Shown here: piece after piece, positions 28,201 through 42,492 of the stretch
How the letters are laid out: every line of letters begins with the position of its first letter
Numbering within the stretch: the stretch's first letter is position 1
NCBI RefSeq assembly: GCF_020882245.1
Contig: NC_083598.1
Location: forward strand, 79,489,714-79,553,713
DNA: 64,000 nucleotides
From: Rhopalosiphum padi
Taxonomy: Eukaryota; Arthropoda; Insecta; Hemiptera; Aphididae
Reading direction: 5' to 3'
The notes under the pieces: generated by a model
The model's input: the letters and a program-made list of their open reading frames with translations, nothing else
Databases searched by the model: none
Told to the model about the DNA's origin: nothing
Program-made: the position numbers and the translations under genes

Positions 28201-31200
28201 TGAAACAATTATTTTAAAATATAATATATTTTACTATAATTTTTATTTTTCCTTATTTATTATTACGCTAGACCTGATTGTATGTAGTGTAAATATTAAT
28301 ATATTTTTATTATGTAAGATTTACAAGAATGATTTATATAGGTACTAATGATCACAAAAGTAATATTTATAAATTGTAATATAGTTGATATATATAATTT
28401 TTACTTACAAATCATGCATTTAATACTAATAATACTTAATCCGTGCTATAAATATAAAAATTCTTATAATTATTTTATTGTATTTTAACGACACCATTAT
28501 TATTATTTTGTGTGCATAAAGAAATACTTATATTTATTTCAACGGGTCAATGAAAATGAACCAGTAAATGTTTGATATTTTTCTGTCATCAGGGTTTTAC
28601 ACTGTGAACAATATTACATTTAAAAGACGTAAACACGAATATATTTTATGACCACTGCTGTCAAGTTAAATATACTGCGGTTCTATATACCAACAAAAGC
28701 GGAAGACGTTACGTGCTTGAATCAAATAACGAGACACGTTTAAACTTTGAACTGTAATCGCTACGTTTATTTCGTTTTTATGATAATATGTAGTTTTAAC
28801 AGAACTTAGTACAACCAAAATAAAAATAAATTGGTTTTTTATTAAAAATCCACATTTAGACACCCACAATGTTTACGCGTTAATGAAAAACCAACAACAA
28901 TCATACAATTTTCCAAAGCTCTCAAAGATATTATAGTTTTATTTTTTACAGTTAATGTAAATATACAATATAACACAATGATCAAGTATATGAATATTGA
29001 TTTAATTTACATAATAATTTATTTCATAAAACACTATTTTCCTTCTCGTATTATCATCACATTTATTTATTTATTTTATAATTTTACGATCAAAATATAA
29101 TACCTTAAGGAAGAAAATAATACAATTTAATAGTTATAATCTCATAAGTAATGATGTATCATAATTATTCTTAAATTCAAATATAATACAAAAATATATT
29201 TTCTATGATTTTCGGTTTGTCTTGTTGACTATTTTTATTACAACATATACATATTTAAATTCTAATTCTTCTTCATAACATATTATAATTATATGAAATG
29301 TTTCTAATTGTTTAACTGTTTATCGACAGATTCAACTAAGTTATAGTTTTCCTTTAACTCGATTATTTTGCCCTTTTACTTTGTTCATTACATCAATGTT
29401 TATACTACACTATAATAGCATGTTGGTACATAAATGCCCATTTATAGAATTAATAGTTTTCTTTATTCTCAAAACTTCCGACTACACTTGTATTTGTTCA
29501 ACATACATTTACTTTATTGTGAAATGTGAATATTATATAAATTAATTTCAATTAAATAGGTTGCTTTACTTAGTTATTAATCAAATAAGTAAACTAAGTA
29601 TCTAAAAAATTATGTATGGAAATTGAAAAATATAATTTTATTTATTGGTTTTAGAGTTTGTTTTCTAATTAGGAAGATATTTTACTATTAAACATGACGT
29701 TTAATGTTTGCGTATAGAATTTATGATCTAAATTATTTGATCATTGAGAGCAGATAATAATAAATTAATAAAATTTGTTACCAAACTATTGTTTTTGAAT
29801 TAATTATCTACTAAGATAACACAATAATAATACGTATTCACAAAATATATATTTAAATATTTTCACACATAATTCAATTGTTTAAATGAACTCAAAAAAA
29901 TGCGTCCAATACACAGTTATTATAAGTATATTAAGTTGGTATACCATACTTCAGTAAAGTAGGTTTATGGTATACGGAAAATTCATTTTTAGTTATACTT
30001 ATAGTTTAATTCAATATGATAATATCTTATAACTGTATATATTATAATATTTTGTATTTCAAAAAACCTACTATTACTTTAGATTTAAAGAAGAATGATG
30101 AATTTATTGATTTTACAATGATGTGCATTTTTATTTTTTGTGCCTGTCATCACTTTTTAGAGTAAAAAAAATGCTTAGATTTTCAACTTTAATATCATTT
30201 TTAAGTATGAAATTGAATCTAGTTGTTACTTTTAGGAGTAAAATTTCCACTTTTCTTGATAATTGGGAAAAGGGAAAATGTTTCACTTGATCAAAAAACT
30301 TAAAAGTTTTCTAAAATGTTTCTCAAAAGTTTTTACTAAAGCTATTTAAAAAAAAATCATTAAAGATACATGAGAACTTTTTTTTTTATTAGTCAGAATT
30401 ACAAACATTTTTAAATTATTAAGTATGTAATTAAAAATGTATAAAATGTTTAATTTTTTTAAAAAAAAGCTTGACGATCTAGTATAAAACTTCTCGTACG
30501 TAGTATACTCTGAAAACATTTTAAAAATAAATAAGTAAACATTGTTTTAAGTCATTTAAATTGTGAATTTATATGGAATTGTATATTTAAACAAAGAATA
30601 ACTATATAAACTAATTTTTTTAATTCAAAAATATAATTTGCAGTGACTCAAGTCTTTTACGCATATCATTATATCATCGTAAAGAGTCGTTTCTCTTTCT
30701 CGCTTTAAGGTACAATTTTTTTAATGAATGATCCCTTAATCAGAGCCATGCACTCTTTAAATAATAATAACGTTGATCTTTGGCCTTAATACAATTGTCC
30801 TTTGTTTTTATTTCTGTTAAACTAGCTTTTTATGTTATTTACTGTTATAATTACCATATTATGTCATTTATTACTACCATTGTAAAAGCTGTTGGGCGTT
30901 CATTCATAAAATATAAATATAAAGACATTTCCAGAACATTTAGATCAATTTTAAGTTTTAACTTATTACCTATTCTAAAAACCTATTAATTTTGTTTTAC
31001 GGTAAGGTAGATTCTTTAAAAATTATACTTTTATAATAATTTAATATTAGTTATATGATGTTTTTGGAAAAAATTAAACCAACCTACTATAATTACTAAT
31101 ACCAAAATAAATTACTTAAATAGTAATAACTATATAAAAACATATCACGAACTAATAAACTTAGTTATATAGATCATAGACTGACAGCCCGTCTCTCCAC

Positions 31201-32339
31201 AAAATCGTTTTTAGTATTCAACAATTTATCGTTGATTTACAACATAAAAAATATTATAGTGACTTATTCAATGAGGAGAACCATTTGAAACTTATTGTAC
31301 ACTACAGCGGTTAACTATTCCCCCCCCACACTTCTTTTAAAATATTATTTAAATATCAACTAATGCAGTTTTTACTATTGTTGTTATAAAATGTAAATTA
31401 AGTATTTATTTTCTAAAGTTAAAAACAAAGTTTTATAGAAAAAGAGCATGGAAACTTCATTATCACGATTTAAAATACCCTAGGCACACTTTGTACTTTG
31501 TATTAGATGTTATAATTTATAATTTAAAAAAAAGTTTAACATTTGAACTTGAATAGCCTTTCATTAAATATACTTTTTTTTTTAAATGTTTAAAATTGAC
31601 ATAAACCATGTAACGACATATTTTAAAACAGCTTATTTCCTATAAGTATCATTTTAAACTAATTCGCAGTATAAAATATGCCTTGAATTTCATTAAATAA
31701 TGCAAAAAATAAAATTTAATAATAACTTTTAAGAATTTATATTTATTTTAAACTGTTAAACTTATAGTGGAACCATATGAAATAATGAAATAATAAATAA
31801 TATGTACCTATAGTAGGTACTTTAAAATAAATAAATAAAAGTTCACACTAGAATGACACTAGAATATGTTTTGGTATAGTATTATAATTTAAATCGAATG
31901 GAGTTTACACACTTAACTTACTATAAGTTAATAATTAATCGTATTTTTACACAATAAATAAACTAGTGGAACGTTTGTGATTTCATATTTATGAACTTAT
32001 GTAAATGTGTATAGATGCATATTTGGTTTTAACATTATATAATAATTCCAAAAGTAAAAAGTAATTTATTTTTTCATTAGTTATTACATAGATTAATAAT
32101 TGTATGGTCATATAGCATTTTTGATATTATAATGTTATGCATACACTTTATTTTCGAAAAAAATGTATTGTGTACAATGATTTTTCTTTTTTTTTTTAAA
32201 CAAAGTGACGCGTATGATTTATTTTATTTTATTTTTTTAATACTTCTTATAAACTGTTGAAAGCATTACGCTAAGTTGACGTACATAGTATTAAAAATCA
32301 CACCATAAATAAAATAAAATATTATATAATACAATATGT
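25214..32339. other. AT-rich noncoding stretch
   Basis: No supported gene. There is a T-rich run near 25800-25830 and a C-enriched patch near 27500-27660. A 67-codon minus frame at 28666-28869 lacks an ATG and has no splice support. I see no recognisable mobile element ends. Confidence 0.45.
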
Positions 32340-32840
32340 TATATGTTACCTACGCAGCATAAAAGTGTTGAGCACAAAAGTAAACAGGTACGTCTCCGTG
32401 AAACCACGGGAGGGATAAATTACGAATTATTATGGCTTATAATGGTTCTGCAGACGACTAACAAGGTCAAGTCTGCAGTATGTTTTATTCATATCTCAAC
32501 CTTCTCGGGGCTAAGTCTGTTCACAAATGCATGATTAATCACGTCGGTTTTTAGGCGCCGACGCTTTATCGTATGCAATTTAAACCTAGGATGATGTCGC
32601 AAAGCCCACATGTAATACCTATGTGCAACGAGTAGCCTATAATAATTCATCGTAGCTCACCAACGGTCATATAATTTACTCCGCGATGGTTGTCCGAAAG
32701 ACTTTTCACGGATTGCCGGACGGTGGACGTAAAAAAACGATTACTCGCATTATTAACTCCCGTGCGTTGCGGGTCGTCGTACGGACGGCAGACACGCGTA
32801 TATACCGTGATGATAACTATATTATACTCTCATTTTATCC
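32340..32840. promoter_or_regulatory. CpG-rich island, candidate promoter or exon
   Basis: G+C and CpG rise sharply compared with both flanks, peaking at 32690-32810. A donor-like CAG|GTACGT occurs near 32388 and a perfect inverted pair CGTCGG...CCGACG at 32541-32562. In 32655-32833 the minus strand is open for about 60 codons without ATG (containing RFFTSTVRQSVKSL). The + strand over nearly the same bases is open for about 64 codons (containing RWLSERLFTDCRTVDVKKRL). Openness on both strands is expected when stop-poor GC-rich DNA sits in AT-rich surroundings, so a promoter or untranslated exon is at least as likely as coding sequence. Confidence 0.3.
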
Positions 32841-35024
32841 TACGTAATAGTTCCGGTAAATTTAACTAAGATTTTTTTTTTTTTTTTTAACCATCGTTAT
32901 GACCGTGCATCAACACGGATGTATAAACTATATAATATTACATGACGACGAATATACACAATAAGTGATCATTTTGTGGAGGAATATTACTTTAATATTA
33001 AGATTGAAAAAGCGGTGTGCACATAATAATGTGTTCCATTTTAGTAAAACACAAACTCGATACCCTGCAAGACTGTATATATAAAGCGTAGTATCAAACA
33101 CACGTGCATTACTCATCGTTGTATTAATTATTCTTAGTAATTTATTGTACATTGTATTATAGCATGTAAGAACAATGAATAAAATATTTAATTAATTAAT
33201 CGAGTAAAATATTGTTCAATTATTTATTTGTTTGCGCAGCGAGCGCACGGTATACTCATTATATTTTTGTGTATCGAAAATGCTCAGTATTTTAAATCGT
33301 ATTATTCAGGCTAAAATGTAACATCTAGATATTTTAACTTTTATTCAATTCACATAATGTAATACTCGGGATACTCTTTGTATTACCTACCGAGCAATTA
33401 CGTATTATACGGTGGAATTTAATATTTATTTAAGCCTAACTCGTTATCATTTAATTGTTTTTATGAAACATTTTATATCACATATGAAATAAGTAAATAA
33501 AAAAATATATATTTATAAAAAAAAAAATTTGATAAAAATAACAACAATACCTATAAAGATTCAAAATGACTACTGTTTATTTTAAAAAATAAAGCTTATC
33601 TCGTAGGAGTTATTGTCAGTAACATAGGTTTAAGTAAATGTTTTACACTTTTGTTTACATGCTTAAAAATATAAATAGTTCTACATTTTATTTAGAAAAA
33701 AATATATATTAAAGAATTAAGTTAAGAATTTTTTTTCTTGAGTATAAAATATTTATTAAGTTATTACATTAATTTGCAGCAAACAAAATATAATTATCTT
33801 AAAACTAATTGTTAAATAATAACAATTGTGATATATCGATATGTTGTACAAGCTCAGGATAAGCAAAAAAATAATAATAATGGGTAGCAACTAATTATAA
33901 GTAGGTATTTATAAAGTTTATTACAAAGCAGATTCGGCTTTGCGAAAGCTGTTTTATCTCAGTTCAATTTTATCTAGTACACCACACCAGCTTCTTTGTC
34001 TAAACTTTAAGTGCATATATAGTTAGTATTAAATCAATATTAAACTATGATATGTATATTGTATATAATATATTGGCAAGATGAAAAAACAAAAATCATA
34101 CTTTGTTAATCGATGCAACAAATATATGTCACCAACAAATGTTACAACCAAATACGTACAAAAACAGATAGTACGTATCAGGTATATATTATATAATCAA
34201 TATTGGTTAAAAAAATAAATACTATGCATGAAATAGTGAGTGCTTAAAATAACAAATTTGCATCTATTATAATTTGTAAGTAGGTACTCGAGAAAATATT
34301 TTAGGTCTTTAAAATATTAAGTATCGTCTTTTATTACATTTACTGATACAATATATTAATGGAACTCACATAATACTAATTTACAGTGAGCTTTCAACTT
34401 ACATAATGCTCATGTATTATATTACAGTATACATAATAATATGTACGCATAATTCTGTAGAAGTATCACTCTCAAATAAGCTACGCAAAGATGTTTTATT
34501 AACTTTAATTTTTTTTTAAATATTTTACAGTTACTATTTTATAATAATATGTTATAAATGTTACGATAGAGAATATTCATCAAAATAGATTACCATTGTC
34601 TGTTGTTGTTTTTTACTAATTCCTTAGATAATCCATTTGGTTATGTTTCTCATTTTCACTATAAAATGTAATAAAACCCTTTAACGTAACTGAATATGAT
34701 TTTAACGAACATATGACTCCTGGATGTTTATTCAAATAATAAAACAATTTCTACAAGTATTTTTAAACAATATATATATTTATACAACATGGTTTAATAT
34801 AAATCTATAATGCAAATTTTTTCTACTTTATAAATATATCATAATTATTTATTATTATTACCTCTATTACTATTACCTAATTTATTTCGTAGTATGATTT
34901 CAAGACTGAAATACGACAAAAATAATGGTGTACTGATGAAAAACGATAAAATTAGTAATATAATGGGATAACATTGAAAGCAATTCCAAAATACCTACCA
35001 CAAAAACATTTATGCTCATTATAT
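32841..35024. other. AT-rich noncoding stretch
   Basis: No supported gene. A long T tract at about 32873-32890 follows the CpG-rich island. A 74-codon minus frame (32928-33152) has no start or splice support. The rest is AT-rich. Confidence 0.45.
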
Positions 35025-35430
35025 TTTATTACAAATCATACAAGTTTTAACAAACTATGAGCCAAGGGATGTATAGAGATTATTTTTTAAGTGTTTTAAG
35101 TATTTGTACAGTACCTGAAGTGGATTGAGAAGAGATGATATTCTTTGATATCTCTAGAACCTGGTCTTTGAAATATTTTAAATAATCATAACCATTTAGC
35201 TGGCTTTATATACATGGTTGATTATGAATAATTTTTAGTGTATATGTTTCCTCAAGTTTGCGTGCATGATTTCTAACATTTTAGTGTTGGGTAACCTTTT
35301 TAGGAAGCTGTAGTGTGTAAACCATTAAATCCTCGTAATACGGTTCTCTCGGATAAAACACCATTTCTAAATCTTCAGTGAAAAATACCATAAAACCAGA
35401 AAAATCAAAAGGGACGTATAATATTGAGAG
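35025..35430 (-). pseudogene. Pseudogene or terminal exon with two in-frame stops
   Basis: One minus-strand frame runs from 35430 to a TAA at 35082-35080, 117 codons, interrupted by TAA at 35283-35281 (codon 50) and TAA at 35208-35206 (codon 75). All three parts read like protein in the same frame. The first contains TEDLEMVFYPREPYYEDL. The second contains NVRNHARKLEETYTLKI. The third contains YDYLKYFKDQVLEISKN. No frameshift is needed. An AATAAA on the minus strand lies at 35030-35025, about 50 bases after the last stop, as expected for a 3' end. There is no ATG at the start and a TAA lies just upstream of it, so the copy is 5'-truncated or begins with a spliced exon. I do not recognise the family. 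A decayed gene copy or transposon-derived frame is most likely. Confidence 0.5.
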
Positions 35431-36409
35431 TTATATCATTAAGCTGATAGTTTCAAGTTTTTTAAAAGTAGTACTCTTAAACATAAGATATTTTCAAACA
35501 TAAGATACTTATTTTTATTAAATATAAAAAAGTATATTTTTTATCATACTTATTTTTTTCACGTAGGCTTTTATAAATCATTTCGTAATCACTTCTCGAC
35601 TATTTTTATTAAAACAATAATACAATATAATATACTTACAATCATTGGACTTTTATATAAAAGGATGTGAAAAAAACGTGAATACCTCATATAATTGCCA
35701 ATGCACAATTATAGTCGTTTTAATTTAAAATTATTATAAATAACTTTGTCCGTGTTTTCAAGTTCAGAAGTATATTTTATATGACTAAATATTGTAAACA
35801 TCAATATTCTATTATAGAATAATTAACAAAATACGCGTACATAACTACTCCAGATAATCTAATAAGCGGTAATAATAATAATAATAATATTAATAATAAA
35901 ATAATCTACTCAAAAAATTATCGTCTAACGTAAAATTTATCAAATGGTAACTTAATTTTCTGATATTGAAATTATTTAGTATAATAATATTTAATCAAAA
36001 ACATTTTTATGTTAAATTTTTCTCTGACAATATGATTTTATAATTATATATATATAGATGATATTAAATTTATTTTTATTATTTATGTAGTATATTTGTG
36101 ATAAGATATAATAGAAGTAAGCTACGAAATAATTTGAAAATATAGTAGACATCGGGAACTTGAATTTTTGCTTTTGTTACCCATGGTCGAGTTATTTCGA
36201 ATAGATAAAGTATACGGGTTCTTGGTAGTAAGCCATTTCCTGTCTATCTTGTGGTGTATATATTATTATACTATAAAATATTGAACATAATAAAAGTATA
36301 ATATGTAGATAGAATATAGAATAATATACTATGAGTATCTATTACAGTGAATTAGCAAAAGGTACTTCACATAACATAAATGTTTTTATAAAATACCTAA
36401 TATCTAATT

Positions 36410-36589
36410 CAAGGTCGTAACTGAAAAACAATTTCGGGGTGTCCAACATTTTTTTTTTTTTTAATATAGACACTTAATTTTTATAGTCAATAAACTATAT
36501 TTATCAATATTACCAGTAAAATGTGGCTACTTTTAAAAATTTCGGGGGGAGTTCTGGATCCCTGAACTCTCCCACCAGTTACGGCCTTG
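36410..36589. mobile_element. hAT-type MITE, 180 bp, with 8-bp target duplication
   Basis: Terminal inverted repeats are CAAGGTCGTAACTG at the left and CAGTTACGGCCTTG at the right (13 of 14 bases complementary). They are flanked by ATCTAATT (36402-36409) and ATCTAAGT (36590-36597), a near-perfect 8-bp direct repeat. An 8-bp duplication with CA-rG termini is characteristic of hAT transposons. The interior carries a T15 run, two TTTCGGGG-type segments and GGATCCCTGAACTCTCCC, and no open frame, so it depends on a transposase made elsewhere. The one or two differences in the duplication imply some age. Confidence 0.8.
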
Positions 36590-39479
36590 ATCTAAGTAAT
36601 CTACATTTCTAAAATATGATATAAAATAATAAAATCAATATCGCTAAGTTATATAATTTTAGATTATAACCACACAAAATAAATGAATACATTATGTACA
36701 TGCAGGTACACTTAATACGTTGTATAGTTAATACCTACTTATTTTAGATTCAAGACTACTATGTAATATTATTATTTATTTTATTTATCTACTAAAGTTA
36801 ATATCCTCGGATTAAAAATCGAAAAATAATTATTCAATTGTTTGGAAATTTTGCGTACTTTTAAATGTGTACCTATTAAAAATGCATTATTACTCCACAA
36901 TGTTAAAAAAAAATAATCATAATAATATACGTTAAGGTATATCTGTGGAATCATATTATAGTGCCTTGTATGTTATTTTAGATTTATCAAAAAAAATTAA
37001 TTAATTAACATAAATTAAAAGAAATAACTATATAAATATCATTATTAAAGAATGAAATGGTATACTCACAAATGCAGTAGTAAAATGTTTGAGCTTAAAT
37101 TTAAAAATTGTATACTATACACTGTGCAGTAATTGACTCTGAAAACATATTTTTGATTGATCGAATTTTTATGGTAATTATTTCAAATAATATTGTATAC
37201 AATATCAGCTTTTCATCAAACGTATTTATACTGAGTCACTGTATATTTGTATAGGAATCTCTGTCAAATATTTTCTACGTTCTCCGTAATAAATTTTCAT
37301 TCCCTAAGCTATTTTATCACTTGTCTTGATCATTGAATTTTCAAATATCATTGCTTTTTTTGTTTTGTTATGGTATCAACAAAAAATCCTAAACTGGTAG
37401 TATTATTTAGAGTATTTTAATCATAAAACAATGTTCATTATTCTATTTTCTATGCTAAAATTAATAATATAAATAGTTTTATTTATATCCACATTTTATG
37501 TACACACCGTTAATATAAATAATAATACATAATATATGAAAATATTAATCAACTGCATCGTAATATTTTTATTTATCTTTTTATTTTGATGTTAACTTTG
37601 AGTTTTTCAATAAAAATCTATTTTATAGTTCATTGAAATTGAAGGGTTAATAAAGAGAATTTAAATATTTAAACTAAAACTATTATAAATGTATATATTT
37701 GTTTATTAACATTTTTAACTGCCATTGGTTTCAGTGTGATAAACATTAATGGTAAATAATGATGTATACATGATACAATGTGTGTGGATTTTTATATTTA
37801 ACTTGGATAAATATAATGAATACATTTTGATTTTTTGATTACTTATATATATAACTTATTATGATTGTAGCTTGCAATGTTTAAGTATATTTTACTGAAA
37901 TAATTTTTTTTTGAAAAAAAAATATTTCCTAATGATTTGAAATGATTTATTTTATTTTAAACCCAAAATGTAGTTTAGTGTTGCTTTTTCAGACGTTAAC
38001 TGCCCATTAACATCACAAGCAATAACAATATATTTGTTTTTTTTTATCTTGAACGCACATGAGCTTTGTACCTACAACTTATGTTTCTTTTTATTTATTA
38101 CTTTAACTATTGTACACGCAGCGTTTAACATTTTGAAGAAAAAAGCTTAATTCACAACATTGTCTTATCTTACTGTTTTTAAGAAATTTATAAAATAGTT
38201 CATTAATAACGTGCACATATACTTAAGGAATTGCAAATGTCTTTAGTCTTTTGTTTTTTTACATTAGTGTTTTAAACTATTAATATTGTAAAATTTACTT
38301 CAGTGAAGAATAATGCTAGATGTTTTATCTCTTATTTGTATTAATATTTATTTATCACTAGCATTACTTTTCACTGAGATAAATTTTTCGGAGAGCAAAA
38401 GGATATTTTACACTATAAGTACAGATATTATATTGATAACTACAACCTAAATAATGAATAAAACAAATATTTTTATTTTTATTAAATTAATTCAGTTTGT
38501 AATACAATCTATATCAGTTAAATAATATTCTTCCAAATATAAAATTAACATACATTTTGAGTCTTCTGAAGAAATAATATTTGGTATAAGTCATTCTATA
38601 TAATTGTTTAAGAAGAGTAATCTATAATCAAGATATATTGTGTAAATGTATATATCATGTAGGTTTGTATTATAATATATATTATAAGTGAAATATAATT
38701 TTATAATATTTTGTGAATTTAAAAAAATGTGTAGGTAATAAGAAATATAGATAATATGCATAATATACACATAATAAAATACCTAATGTAGTAGTGCAGT
38801 TTTTTTCGTTTTGTTTTGTACTAAAACAGAGATGTATAGTTTTAAATTACATTTTATACAAAAATGTATTTTCAATGAGATTTTTAAATGTTTTTTTTTT
38901 TTTTTTATCAGATTATTATAAATCGTAATATTTGATTCACTACTTATGTGACAGAATAATAAACTGCATGATTTATAGCATTGTATACAAATGTCAAATA
39001 CCCAATATTCGTAAGACCTATTTATTTGAAAAAATTGAAAGTTAAATTATTGATTGCTATTAAGCTTTAATTTAGAATTATACATTTTCAAATCAATTAG
39101 ATCCTTACGCCTATAAGCTTTCTATTTCTATAATTGTTTAATAAAAAATAATATATAATTTTCCAAAATAAGTTATAATAAAAACGAATTAGTTTTCAGT
39201 TGAATAAATATGAAAAATACAATTATTTAAAATAATCAATAATACTAATTTATTAACACGTTATAACTTAGAAATTAACATTAAAAAACGTTCTCGTCTA
39301 AGCAAAATTTAATTTGTATCAATACTGAACATTTCTTAAAATATTTTAAATAATCTGAGTATTTTATAATAATAGATAATAGTATATTAAGTACCTATAG
39401 TGAATAGTAATAATACTTAAGAACTCAAAAAAATCACTATTTTAATAAATACACTATAATAAAGAAAGCAGTGATTGTT
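36590..39479. other. AT-rich noncoding stretch
   Basis: I see no gene, no paired repeat termini and no CpG-rich patch. The composition is uniformly AT-rich with T runs near 38890-38905. Confidence 0.5.
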
Positions 39480-40260
39480 GATGATGTTTGCTAAATCACC
39501 TTGTACACGTCGTCAACCTGCTTATATCGTGTTTGACGTGAAACGTTTTTGCCAGTGACGATATATAGGTATATAGATACCTATGTTTAATCTCGCTCTA
39601 CACAGGGTCTATACCGTGTAGTGCGAGTAAAAATAGCAACCGCTATAATAATAATATACTAAAAGAACCGTTTATTTTATTTTTTGTTTTTGGCAGTCTA
39701 ACCGACAAAGCCGATAAGAGCGGTTGTTCTGCGGGATACGCGCGTAATATTATATTGTAATAATAACAAAGTATCTGTACTTATATTCTAATATTGTATG
39801 TAGTGAAGACGATAATGTTATCGAAAACGGTTAGATAGGTACCTATCTGTATTATAATATCGTGATGAAATTTTTTTTTCTCTAAATCGTTTAAAATAAC
39901 GATTATCCCGTTTGTTTGATATAGAAAAAAAAAACCGTTCGAAGAAAATGCACGCAGGTATGTACATACGATTCAATTTAAAAACGTTCTCCCCCGCGTT
40001 GTTTTAAATCCATCGAGAATACGTTAACAAGTTTATTGTATTATTATGCCCATCATCCCAATCGGCAACAGCATATTCCATTTGAATTGTATATACTTGC
40101 AACTTGAGCTTTTTAAAATTGTAATTATATTTTATACGGCACTTTGTACTTTTATACGATTATGCCATAAATCCTTCGAGGCGTAAACGCGAAGTGCGGG
40201 AATAATAAATGTGACGGAAAATTACATTTATTATTTTGCACAATAATATTATACGCGTGT
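39480..40260. promoter_or_regulatory. CpG-rich region with clustered perfect hairpins, candidate promoter
   Basis: G+C is raised, with CpG clusters near 39700-39745 and 40170-40205. Three inverted repeats sit in it: ATAGGTAT-ATAG-ATACCTAT (39567-39586), the paired arms CTCGC.CTACAC / GTGTAG.GCGAG (about 39593-39629), and the palindrome AGATAGGTACCTATCT (about 39833-39848). It lies 2.3-3 kb upstream of the start exon at 42493, whose own 5' end is an acceptor, so an upstream noncoding exon must exist. This patch is one of the nearer candidates for it, though 2560-3160 or sequence outside the window are alternatives. Confidence 0.3.
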
Positions 40261-42492
40261 ATATAAACCATACCTATTTTTACTTATTTTACAATTATTT
40301 TTGTAATGCGTAGATTTTAGAGTTTTAACTATGCGATTTGATTAAAAATAACGGAAAAATGCATAACCCACTTAATTTATTTCATAACAAAAAACGTAAC
40401 ATTATCAAAGACATATTATATTATTTACATCTATCTTTTACATTATACAATTAGATTACGTATTTATATTCGTTGTATTTATTTTATTTTAAACCAAATT
40501 AGACAGCAGTGCAGATCCAATGCGCATTTTTTCTATTTAAAAATCTACGATAATTCAATTTTATGAATTTGTGTTGTATGACATAATACAATAATGTATT
40601 GGTATATTAGAATTTATAATGTTAAGTATCAGAAAAATATATATTTATTTACGTATGGAAAATATTTCTTATCTCATGATGTGAATAGTTGAATGTAAAA
40701 ACTACAGAGAGCCACTAGAATGTTTTAGTTTATATTTAGTTAAGTACACGACGTTTGTAAAATATCTAATAATACATTATTTTTTTTTTAAATTTGTAAT
40801 CCGTAAAAGTATATAAAAACAGTTTATATGTATTCTGTGAAATACAAATGATACATGTATTTCCGATAAAATTTAATAAATAGTTTTGACCCAAAAAACT
40901 TTTCAGTTCTATTATTATATAATATACGTTATAGGTACTTCGCGTTTTGTTTACTGCCGTTGTACTGTGAAAATGTTTTAGTAAATATTAAATTATATAG
41001 ATTATATTATTTTGAGTTATATTGGTTTTTGTAGATACACACTTAAAAGTTAAAACCCTTAAAATATAGTGAATTTTCAACTATCATACAAAACCATATG
41101 GTATAAATTAATTTGTAAACTTAATTAGAAATCCAGTATAATATTAATAAATTATAAACATAAAATTGAGGTATATTATATGATTTGTGATATGTATATT
41201 TTGATTGTATGCTGAGAAGTATAAAAAATAGCGTACCATGATGGGGAGGGGATTACAACTCTTTTTTACAACAATTGATACTGAGAACTTAACTCTTCTT
41301 CAACGACCTCCCTAATGAATCAACCACTTGAATTGTCTTTTAACAATAATATATTAACTTGTATTTGATTCAGTGATAATTTGAAAATGTTTTTACTATA
41401 GATTATAAATATTTTAAAAAACCCGAAAATCTGGGCAGCATTATATTCCCCCTACACTCACACATACACACACACACAACATATATTAAATTGCACTGTT
41501 AAAACTTGACTACGAATAAGGTGTTTTGAGTCGTATATGATATCAGTAGTTAGTTCAATAATGTTATGTATACCGATTACACATGCATATGTTTTCGTTT
41601 CGGTGAATATGATGTTTAATTACAATAGTTCAAATAAACGAACACGAAGCGTATAATTAATATAAAGTGTATAATTTATTGTATGTATTATATTACTATT
41701 AATCATAGGTATATTATATAAATATATAATACGCATTTATACGTGGTTATTGTATAGTGGTTTGACATAAAAATACTAAAGAAAGTGCTGACTGAAAAAG
41801 CAGTGACATATTATAAACGTATTCGGTTGCAACGGTGTGCGCATAAAATATTTCAAAATATAATAATATATTTTCATTAGTTTCGGGTTTAGTGGCTGTT
41901 TCACCTGTTTAACAATTTTGGTGAGCGGTATAATAAAGGATAGACTTTAGCCGCAATACAACAGTGATGGGTTTCCGTATTATACATTTTGGTACCTAAC
42001 AGGAGTATAAATTTTGTTATGGTGTAAAACGTTTTTTACATCGTATAAATATAAATTATAGTATATAAAACTCGAAGTCTGAAACGTATATGTTGAAATT
42101 TATAATGTATTATTCTATCATAAATTATTATTATTTTATTATCATTTTTATTTATTATCATTTTTTTTTTTTTGTAGGCATGATTTTGTTTACATCAACA
42201 ACAGAAATATAACGTCCCACATTTTTTTTTTTTATCACGTGCGATTGAGTGTTAAAGACGTCACAGTGTATGTTTTTTGTATCATTGTATATCGATATCA
42301 ATAAAATTATGTTGCATACATTCAATTATAGTCTAAGATTTATTTATTATTAAATATTTCGTCATCGGCGAATCGATAATAATTTAAATCCCTGCTTTAA
42401 AACACCATAATCAAATACACTAAAATATGTATGCACTAAGATGTTAGTACATAAATGTAAAACTTTTTAATAATAAACTATATTTTTTTTAG
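40261..42492. other. AT-rich stretch upstream of the start exon
   Basis: Probably an intron in the 5' untranslated region of the gene starting at 42493. It includes a strong acceptor-like T-tract plus GTAG at about 42164-42178, followed by an ATG frame of only 10 codons, and a donor-like G|GTGAGC near 41919. These could mark a noncoding exon but I cannot pair them reliably. Confidence 0.35.
41466..41478. repeat. Short (AC)n repeat
   Basis: About six AC dinucleotides directly after a CACTCACACAT lead-in. It is short and of little functional interest. Confidence 0.7.
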
